Shown: in pieces, positions 14,707-20,012 of the stretch
Position numbering within the stretch: the stretch's first letter is position 1
How the letters are laid out: the number at the start of each line of letters is the position of its first letter
Assembly: GCA_002308195.1 (NCBI GenBank)
Contig: DBVU01000044.1
Location: 1 to 20,012 of the forward strand
Source: Bacteroidales bacterium UBA1256
GTDB lineage: Bacteria > Bacteroidota > Bacteroidia > Bacteroidales > Paludibacteraceae
DNA length: 20,012 bases
Direction: 5' to 3'
The notes under the pieces: generated by a model
What the model saw: the letters and a program-made list of their open reading frames with translations, nothing else
Database searches by the model: none
What the model was told of the DNA's origin: nothing
Made by a program: the position numbers and the translations under genes

Positions 14707-15448
14707 TCGGTTGACTATCGCGAATACGTTGAATCTCTCTGTCGCTCTCGGCAGAGAGTTTTCTTTCTCCCTTGCGGTAATAATAGATGACGCCGTATAG
14801 CTGACACTTCAGCATCTTGGCGTAAGGAAGCAGGTCGCGGTAATGCTCTTCGACCAGATTCCAAATATTCAGAATGATATCGTCTGCCTGGGTACGCAAA
14901 GGTTCCAAGTCGCCCTGTACACGCTCGGTGTTTTGGACATGGAACATGTGCTGGCGGTGATGTTCACAGAAGATATCATAATGCACCTTCACTTTGTTGA
15001 TAGCCGGATTGTAAATCGGGAAACCGCCGTTGGCCATACGTTTCTGCTCGCCCTCGATGATCTTCTTTCCCCATTCGAGCAGATACTCCTCGGTTGACAA
15101 ATCAGGCACTACATGCTGATGCGGATCGAGTCCGTACATCAGTTTTTGCTCTTTCTTGATCTCGCCTCGGATAACAGCTAAGTTGAGAACCTGGATGAAA
15201 TGCGAGATATACATACGCGCATTCTGCACGATATGGCGGTACTGTTTGTTCGCATTCACCTTGCTGGTGTAGTTGTCTTTGGACTGCATCACGGTATTCT
15301 CGAACTGCACCAGAAAACGCTGTGCTTCGCTCAGCACTTTGTAGGGGATGACCTGCTCGGTGTAATCGGCCTCCTGGGCTCTCTGGATAGCATTCTGGAG
15401 TGCGTGTAGTCGCGCTAGATCAGTGTTGGGGAGTCGTCTGTACGGCAT
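14681..15448 (-). CDS. Conserved protein of unknown function
   Basis: This 255-residue protein is not one whose function I know, though similar proteins with the MPYRRLPNTD start seem familiar from Bacteroidales. There is no signal peptide or membrane helix; it is predicted cytoplasmic and mostly helical, with amphipathic stretches (about 10-110 and 175-240) and many charged residues. Its start lies five bases after the stop of the prenyl synthase gene, so it is the last gene of the ddl run. Its final 26 bases overlap the cyclo-ligase gene tail-to-tail, and the cyclo-ligase terminator lies within its codons. The order (ddl, prenyl synthase, this) hints at an envelope-related or purely incidental grouping; no function is claimed. 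Confidence 0.7.
   Translation of the reverse strand: MPYRRLPNTDLARLHALQNAIQRAQEADYTEQVIPYKVLSEAQRFLVQFENTVMQSKDNYTSKVNANKQYRHIVQNARMYISHFIQVLNLAVIRGEIKKEQKLMYGLDPHQHVVPDLSTEEYLLEWGKKIIEGEQKRMANGGFPIYNPAINKVKVHYDIFCEHHRQHMFHVQNTERVQGDLEPLRTQADDIILNIWNLVEEHYRDLLPYAKMLKCQLYGVIYYYRKGERKLSAESDREIQRIRDSQPTIQWSAEE
14735..14768 (+). terminator. Intrinsic terminator of the cyclo-ligase gene, inside the convergent gene
   Basis: CTCTCTG (14735-14741) and CAGAGAG (14752-14758) form a 7-base-pair stem with a 10-base loop, followed by TTTTCTTTCT. It begins 28 bases after the fthC stop, and lies wholly within the coding region of the minus-strand gene. Confidence 0.65.
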
Positions 15449-15453
15449 AGTAT

Positions 15454-16419
15454 TTACGATTTACGAGTTACTAATTGTTCCGCCATGATGCGTAGGCGGT
15501 GGCTGGCTTCATTCTGCGGCAAAAGGTCCAGATGTTGCAATGCGACAGCAGTATGTTGTTCCATCTCTGTCTCGCATACATCTCTGATGCCGAGGCGGTT
15601 GTAGATCTCGGTTACTCCGGCGATCTTCTCCGCATTATTATCGGTAGTCATGAGCCATTGTAGCAGTTCGGCCTTATCTTCCGCCTCGGCTGTTTCGAGT
15701 GCGGTAAGTAGAAGGTAGGTTTTCTTGTTGCAGCAAATATCTCCTCCGATGGCTTTGCCAAATGTTTTCGGATCACCGTAAACATCCAACAAGTCATCCT
15801 GAATCTGGAAGGCGATACCCACGTTGCGGCCATATTCGTAGAGCGCCTGCAATTGCTCTTTGTTCGCTCCGCCCAGATAACCGCCTATGCGCAGCGCGTT
15901 AGCCAGTAGCACGGCAGTCTTCAGTTCGATCATCTTCAGATAATCGGCAATAGACACATGGCTGGCATGCTCATAATCTACATCGTATTGCTGTCCCTCA
16001 CAAATACCGGTGGCCATCTCGTTGAACCAACGCAGCACTTGTGGCAGTTTGTCAGCCGGAATGCCCTCGAGTTGCTTATACGCCTCTATCAGCATTTGGT
16101 CGCCGGAGAGGATGGCTGTGTTCTCATTCCATTTGACATGCACCGTATCCCGACCACGACGTACGGCCGCCTTATCCATGACGTCGTCGTGCAAGAGAGT
16201 GAAATTATGGAAAATCTCCAAAGCCAGAGCTGCAGAAAGTACGGCGGGTTGCAGGTCTTCATCCAAAGGCTTACCACTAATGAGCTCTGCCGCAATCACA
16301 GCCAATGTGGGGCGCAGACGTTTGCCTCCAGAGGCCAAAGTATACTCAATCGGCTCGTACAGACCACGTGGCTCGCGTTGCCAGTCCAGTTGCGCAATAG
16401 CTTGGTTGATATCCATCAT
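15454..16419 (-). CDS. Short-chain trans-prenyl diphosphate synthase (polyprenyl synthetase family)
   Basis: This enzyme joins isopentenyl diphosphate units onto an allylic diphosphate. The 321-residue product has the family's five signatures: GGKRLRP (31-37), the first Asp-rich motif DDVMD (78-82), a Lys-Thr pair (167-168), and the second Asp-rich motif QIQDDLLD (205-212). The first motif is DDxxD without the two-residue insert of ordinary bacterial farnesyl synthases, and the position five before it is Phe73, which in this family stops growth at about C15 to C20. I therefore favour a farnesyl or geranylgeranyl product over a long-chain quinone tail, as an inference. Its start overlaps the ddl stop by four bases. 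Precise product length needs assay. Confidence 0.9.
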   Translation of the reverse strand: MMDINQAIAQLDWQREPRGLYEPIEYTLASGGKRLRPTLAVIAAELISGKPLDEDLQPAVLSAALALEIFHNFTLLHDDVMDKAAVRRGRDTVHVKWNENTAILSGDQMLIEAYKQLEGIPADKLPQVLRWFNEMATGICEGQQYDVDYEHASHVSIADYLKMIELKTAVLLANALRIGGYLGGANKEQLQALYEYGRNVGIAFQIQDDLLDVYGDPKTFGKAIGGDICCNKKTYLLLTALETAEAEDKAELLQWLMTTDNNAEKIAGVTEIYNRLGIRDVCETEMEQHTAVALQHLDLLPQNEASHRLRIMAEQLVTRKS

Positions 16420-17417
16420 AGTTTGTTCTCAATTATATCGGTTAACACTTCTTTGATATCGAGTCCGGCAGCTCGTACTTGCTGCGGGATGAAACTGGTG
16501 GCGGTCATGCCCGGCGTGGTATTTACCTCCAAGAGATTGATCTTCTCTCCCTCGGTGATGATCCAATCGACGCGGATGATACCTTGTGCACCGATGATGT
16601 CGTATAGTCTCAATGTCTCTGCCTGAATCTTATCGCGCAATGCATCGGGAATACGCGCCGGCGTGATCTCGTCCACTTCACCTTTGTACTTCGCATCGTA
16701 GTCGAAGAACTCATTGTGCGTTACGACTTCTGTGATTGGGAAGGCTACCGCTTTATCCTTCGTCTTGTAGACGCCGCAAGTCACTTCGGTGCCCTTCATA
16801 TAGGATTCGCAGATCACTTCGTTTCCCTCTTGGAAGGCACGCTCAATAGCCGGATAGACTTCTTCGACAGTCTTTACCTTGGTGCAACCGAAACTACTAC
16901 CGCCTACGTTACTTTTGATGAAACACGGTAGGCCCAGTGTCTCTGCGATTTTCGGCGCGTTGGGTAATTTTTGTCCCGCGCGCAGCATCATGCTGTTCGC
17001 GATATGGAAGCCGAAATAGGATAGGTAATGGTTGCAAGCATACTTGTTGAACGTGAGCGCGGCAGCTAATACTCCGCAACACGAATAGGGGATATGGAGC
17101 ATGTCCAAATATCCCTGCAGAATACCGTTCTCGCCCGGTGTGCCATGAATAGTGATATAGGCGAAATCGAATACAGTCTTCTTGCCATTCAGAGTAAAGG
17201 AGAAATCATTACGGTCGATAGGAATACCAGGACCAGTGAGGTCGTCGTTGGCCACATCGGCGTTAGCCATCGCCATCCACTCCAAGCCATGCAAGCGAAC
17301 GACCGTTACATCGTAACGATCTTTGTCGATAAACGAATAGATACCTTTGGCTGAGCGCAATGAGACTTCGTATTCGCTACTGTCTCCTCCGGCGATGATT
17401 GCTATATGTCGTTTCAT
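16416..17417 (-). CDS. ddl: D-alanine--D-alanine ligase
   Basis: Cytoplasmic ATP-grasp enzyme that makes the D-Ala-D-Ala dipeptide for peptidoglycan. The 333-residue length fits. Family landmarks are visible: the E-x-x-V-S motif (EYEVSLRSA, 15-23), HGTPGENG (91-98), the ATP-grasp lid KSNVGGSSFG (168-177), the RVDW strand (282-285) and the metal and phosphate site EVNTTPGMT (297-305). It is the first gene after the promoter at 17446-17477, with the prenyl synthase and the unknown protein following. A nearby peptidoglycan or division cluster is not seen, so this is a separate ddl locus, as is usual in this phylum. Confidence 0.95.
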   Translation of the reverse strand: MKRHIAIIAGGDSSEYEVSLRSAKGIYSFIDKDRYDVTVVRLHGLEWMAMANADVANDDLTGPGIPIDRNDFSFTLNGKKTVFDFAYITIHGTPGENGILQGYLDMLHIPYSCCGVLAAALTFNKYACNHYLSYFGFHIANSMMLRAGQKLPNAPKIAETLGLPCFIKSNVGGSSFGCTKVKTVEEVYPAIERAFQEGNEVICESYMKGTEVTCGVYKTKDKAVAFPITEVVTHNEFFDYDAKYKGEVDEITPARIPDALRDKIQAETLRLYDIIGAQGIIRVDWIITEGEKINLLEVNTTPGMTATSFIPQQVRAAGLDIKEVLTDIIENKL

Positions 17418-17445
17418 TTCTAGGGCAGTTTACAAAAATCGGGTG

Positions 17446-17477
17446 CAAATTTACAATTTTTTTTATATATATGCAAA
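17446..17477 (-). promoter_or_regulatory. Promoter of the ddl run
   Basis: On the minus strand TTTG (17474-17477) and TAAATTTG (17446-17453) are 20 bases apart, a full Bacteroidota promoter match. Transcription should start near 17439, about 22 bases before the ddl ATG. A 7-base inverted repeat (AGGGCAG at 17422, CTGCCCT at 17482) surrounds the promoter and could be an operator or chance. Confidence 0.8.
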
Positions 17478-17501
17478 TTTTCTGCCCTTTTTTTGACATT
17501 T

Positions 17502-18248
17502 TTACTGCGTAAAAGTGAAATAAGGCCGCAATCGATCGATGTCTTCTGGTGAAAATTCCGGTAAATCGTTTAGTTGCTCAATGTTTTGGAGGCGAATATA
17601 CTTACGACGTAATTCGTAGATAGCCTTCGCCTGATTGTATCTGAGGTACGGATGACGATACAATTGGTCTGTGCTACAGTGGTTTACATCGAGTGTGCGA
17701 ATAACTTCAGGATCTGCAATGAAATATTGCAACAATGTATCGAGGTGCAAGTCGGCCAGTGCTTCGTCTGTCAGTTGCAGGGGATTGGAATATCCGCCCA
17801 AATCTTCGCGATAGCGAATGATACGTTGCGCTTTGTAAGCCCCAATGCCGCGAATCCATTGTAGCTCGGTAGTATCAGTGTGATTGAGGTCGAGAATGGT
17901 GTCCTTTTTGATTCTCTTGGGGTGGTTTAGTCCCACAGAATCGCGCCACAAAGAATCGGCCAATCGGGCGGAATCGTAGCGTAGTTGGCGGTTGGTAGCC
18001 CATCGCAAAAAACGAGCGTCATCCACGCGATCTACGGAATCCCGGAAATGTTCCCATCGTGCGTCTTTGGCTGCGCGAATACTATCTCTGCGCAAACTGT
18101 CGCGCACTGCTCGCAGGCTATCCGCGGCGAGGAGAGAGTCTGTTTGAATCTCGCGCTGCGGTTGTGGCCACAAAGCAACGAAAAGCCAGGTAAACAAGGC
18201 TATGCCGAATAGCACAGCAGCACCAATATATTGTTCTTTAGCTAACAT
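17502..18248 (-). CDS. Membrane-anchored helix-hairpin-helix protein, ComEA-like
   Basis: This 248-residue protein has one N-terminal membrane helix (about 8-27), a charged helical stalk (about 35-105) built of repeated D-S-L-R-type steps, and two helix-hairpin-helix units. The first (119-157) is typical of ComEA: DLNHTDTTELQWIRGIGAYKA followed by RIIRYREDLGG. The second (186-228) is more diverged. HhH pairs grip the DNA backbone without sequence preference, and ComEA-like proteins hold DNA outside the membrane for ComEC to import. Its start overlaps the end of xseA by 11 bases, so it is the last gene of a comEC-xseA run. A general DNA-binding or competence role is an inference from the fold and context. 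Confidence 0.8.
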   Translation of the reverse strand: MLAKEQYIGAAVLFGIALFTWLFVALWPQPQREIQTDSLLAADSLRAVRDSLRRDSIRAAKDARWEHFRDSVDRVDDARFLRWATNRQLRYDSARLADSLWRDSVGLNHPKRIKKDTILDLNHTDTTELQWIRGIGAYKAQRIIRYREDLGGYSNPLQLTDEALADLHLDTLLQYFIADPEVIRTLDVNHCSTDQLYRHPYLRYNQAKAIYELRRKYIRLQNIEQLNDLPEFSPEDIDRLRPYFTFTQ

Positions 18249-19329
18249 ACATATCTTTGGTTCCGTCCAACAAGTGAGTTACTACTTGATCGCCGCTCTG
18301 CAGTTCTTCTACCGAACGAACTATTCGGCCATCTTTGGTCAGCAGACTGTATCCCTGCCGATAGATTCGCTCAGGATTGCACGCGAGGAGTCGTTGTTCC
18401 AACATCTCAATGCGATGTTTGCGAATCAGAATCTGTCGCTCAGCCGTTTGGCGAAGACGAATGGTCAGTTGCTCGATGCGAGCCATCTGTTCATCCATTC
18501 GGTGGATCAACCATTCAGCCACTGCGGTAGGTGTTTTCAGCGCTTGGTGGGCCACCAAATCGAGTACACTGATATCTCGCGTATGGCCGATGCCGCTCAG
18601 AATAGGCAGACTAAACTGTGCGCAAACGGCACAAAGAGTATACTGGTCAAAGCAACTGAGGTCGGTGGTAGCACCTCCGCCTCGGATAATAGCCACCGCA
18701 TCCCAATTTTGGGCCTCTTTTTCGATGGTTTCTAAGGCAGCCAAAATGGATTTCTCGGCTCCATCGCCTTGCATCGTAGCACCGAATAAGGCCGTTTGGA
18801 AGGCATAGCCGCTATGCTCCAACTGATTACAAAAATCATCGTAACCCGCTGCGGAGGCGGACGAAATGACTGCTATGCGGCGAATGAGGGTAGGTAAGGA
18901 TAGCGATTGTTGCGCGTCAAGAAGGCCGTCTGCTTCCAGTTGTGCAATGGTCTGTTGACGTTGGCGAGCCAAACTGCCGACCGTGTAACTTGGATCGATA
19001 TTGACTATCGAGAGGCTAAGCCCGTAAACCGGGTGAAACTGCACTTCTGTTTCGACTAATACATTCATTCCCGCTTGCAGCGGTTGGCCTGTTTCTGCCT
19101 CGAAATAGGTCATCAGCATTTCTTTGTTTCCTTGCCAGCAAGTGGCCCGCACTTTGGCAGCCAGGATATCGCGCTGACCTTTCTCGATGAGTTCGAGATA
19201 CATGTGCCCGCCTCGTTCGCTGAGGCTACTGATTTCCGCTTGGACCCAATAGGTGGGTTCCAGGCTTTCGAGCAATACATCTTCGATTGCTTCACACAGT
19301 TGTGAGAGGGTATAAGGGTTTTTCATCAT
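18238..19329 (-). CDS. xseA: Exodeoxyribonuclease VII large subunit
   Basis: Catalytic subunit of exonuclease VII, which degrades single-stranded DNA from both ends into acid-soluble oligonucleotides. The open frame reaches 19458, but the start at 19329 is chosen because it gives a 4-base ATGA overlap with comEC and the usual MMKNPYTLSQL opening. The product has 363 residues, on the short side. The OB-fold covers about 5-110. The catalytic half has GYDDF (162-166), RGGGATTDLSCFD (216-228) and GIGHTRD (246-252), then TPTAVAE. The expected small-subunit gene xseB is not the next gene here; its place is taken by the helix-hairpin-helix gene. The coiled C-terminal part (about 275-330) is present but brief. 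Confidence 0.92.
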   Translation of the reverse strand: MMKNPYTLSQLCEAIEDVLLESLEPTYWVQAEISSLSERGGHMYLELIEKGQRDILAAKVRATCWQGNKEMLMTYFEAETGQPLQAGMNVLVETEVQFHPVYGLSLSIVNIDPSYTVGSLARQRQQTIAQLEADGLLDAQQSLSLPTLIRRIAVISSASAAGYDDFCNQLEHSGYAFQTALFGATMQGDGAEKSILAALETIEKEAQNWDAVAIIRGGGATTDLSCFDQYTLCAVCAQFSLPILSGIGHTRDISVLDLVAHQALKTPTAVAEWLIHRMDEQMARIEQLTIRLRQTAERQILIRKHRIEMLEQRLLACNPERIYRQGYSLLTKDGRIVRSVEELQSGDQVVTHLLDGTKDMYVS

Positions 19330-20012
19330 AATGCAAATATGATACAAAATGTGGTGACTGAAGCGACCACACCAATCAGCCACCAGAGACTTTTGTGCAT
19401 GGTCAGCCAACCGGTTATCAATGCCGAATAGAGCAATGCTACCATCGCCAGAGAGCACTCGACATACGTCACGCTGCCGGGCAGACTCTCAATCCATCCA
19501 ACGCTATGGTTCATCAGCCAAGCTAAACCGTAGGTGAGGTAGCCTATGCTTTTTCCAACCAGTGTTCCGCCTAACGCGACCGTAGCTAATCCGCACGGAA
19601 CCAGCAGCGTAGCCAGAGGAAGGACGATGAGATTGGTTAGCAGAAAATAGTTGCTCACTTGTCCAAAAACATACATGCCGATGGGCAATGTGCCTAATTG
19701 GGCAGCAAGGCTGACGATGATCATTCCGACAGTCCAACTTACCCATCGCCCATGCCATGTGTTTCTCCAATCTTGCCGATGCAGCACGCGCTCAAAGTCT
19801 CTGGCAAAAATCACGATGGCTGTGGTGGCTGCAAAACTGAGGAGGAAGCCTACGTTCCAAAGGTCGAGTGGTCGCGCCAACAAGATGAGGACTGCCGCAG
19901 CGGCAATGGTGTTGACCGAAAATGCTTCGCGGTAGAGGATTCTGCCTATTTCTACGATAGTCAGCATGACCACGCATCGTACCACCGAAGGTGTCATTCC
20001 CGTTAGCCAGGC
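19326..20012 (-). CDS. ComEC/Rec2-family membrane protein, 5' part outside window
   Basis: The visible 228 residues are the C-terminal part of a ComEC/Rec2 Competence domain, the channel that brings single-stranded DNA across the inner membrane. The frame is open at the window edge, and the last visible bases encode AWLTGMTPSVVRCVVM, the characteristic stretch of this family. After it come at least six hydrophobic segments (for example around LDLWNVGFLLSFAATTAIVIF and NLIVLPLATLLVPCGLATVAL). The protein ends without a metallo-beta-lactamase-like C-terminal domain, so this is the short form common in Bacteroidota. Its stop overlaps the xseA start by four bases. Confidence 0.85.
   Translation of the reverse strand, partial: AWLTGMTPSVVRCVVMLTIVEIGRILYREAFSVNTIAAAAVLILLARPLDLWNVGFLLSFAATTAIVIFARDFERVLHRQDWRNTWHGRWVSWTVGMIIVSLAAQLGTLPIGMYVFGQVSNYFLLTNLIVLPLATLLVPCGLATVALGGTLVGKSIGYLTYGLAWLMNHSVGWIESLPGSVTYVECSLAMVALLYSALITGWLTMHKSLWWLIGVVASVTTFCIIFAL

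Noticed and set aside
14703..14718. Hairpin ATAGTC-GGTT-GACTAT at the cyclo-ligase stop
   Set aside because: No T tract follows; the stronger hairpin at 14735 with a T tract is the better terminator.
17500..17514. Hairpin TTTTAC-TGC-GTAAAA at the end of the HhH gene
   Set aside because: All but one pair is A-T, the loop is three bases and no T run follows in the direction of transcription.
19330..19458. Upstream extension of xseA to an ATG at 19458
   Set aside because: It overlaps comEC by 130 bases and does not look like the family; the ATGA start at 19329 does.

Overview
The window reads as a chromosomal core segment of a Bacteroidales-type member of the Bacteroidota, most likely an uncultured gut or oral lineage. 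The evidence is the promoters, which fit the Bacteroidota pattern TTTG, about 20 bases, then TAnnTTTG. It is also the families present (PCMD domain, CE1-like esterase, DUF5686, DUF3127, DUF6242, LolC/E-type permease next to rbfA) and the many 4-base ATGA stop/start overlaps. I see no tRNA, rRNA, CRISPR array, prophage or insertion sequence. Almost everything is housekeeping, so the surprises are small-scale ones.

Layout. At the left (1-3178, plus strand) a cut-off GT4 glycosyltransferase is followed by a small secreted protein of unknown function, a secreted PCMD protein and a secreted esterase. This plus-strand run ends at a two-way terminator. From 9233 down to 3216 (minus strand) lie rpmH, rbfA, a LolC/E-like permease, a small lipoprotein, xerD, the outer-membrane protein DUF5686 and a PspC protein, most joined by ATGA overlaps. 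From 14007 down to 9380 (minus) lie a DUF6242 lipoprotein, pgk, an SSB-like DUF3127 protein, a membrane-anchored phosphoesterase and recO. A divergent plus-strand gene, 5-formyltetrahydrofolate cyclo-ligase, shares the promoter region at 14008-14103. It runs tail-to-tail into a minus-strand run of ddl, a short-chain prenyl diphosphate synthase and a conserved gene of unknown function. At the right edge (minus) comEC (cut off), xseA and an anchored helix-hairpin-helix protein form a DNA uptake and processing cluster.

Four points deserve attention. First, a 33-base palindromic element occurs twice, 31/33 identical, inside two unrelated genes (DUF5686 and recO), and it is translated in a different reading frame in each. 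Second, the LolC/E-like permease has a complete conserved N-terminus but no ATG, GTG or TTG in front of it. Third, a seven-copy heptamer array lies exactly where that start codon should be, and a related array lies between pgk and the DUF3127 gene; both begin at a stop codon with a nearly identical sequence. Fourth, the DUF3127 protein looks like a single-strand-binding-protein paralogue with an acidic-hydrophobic C-terminal tip, encoded two genes before recO.

All family calls come from reading the translations and from memory of the families; no database search was run.
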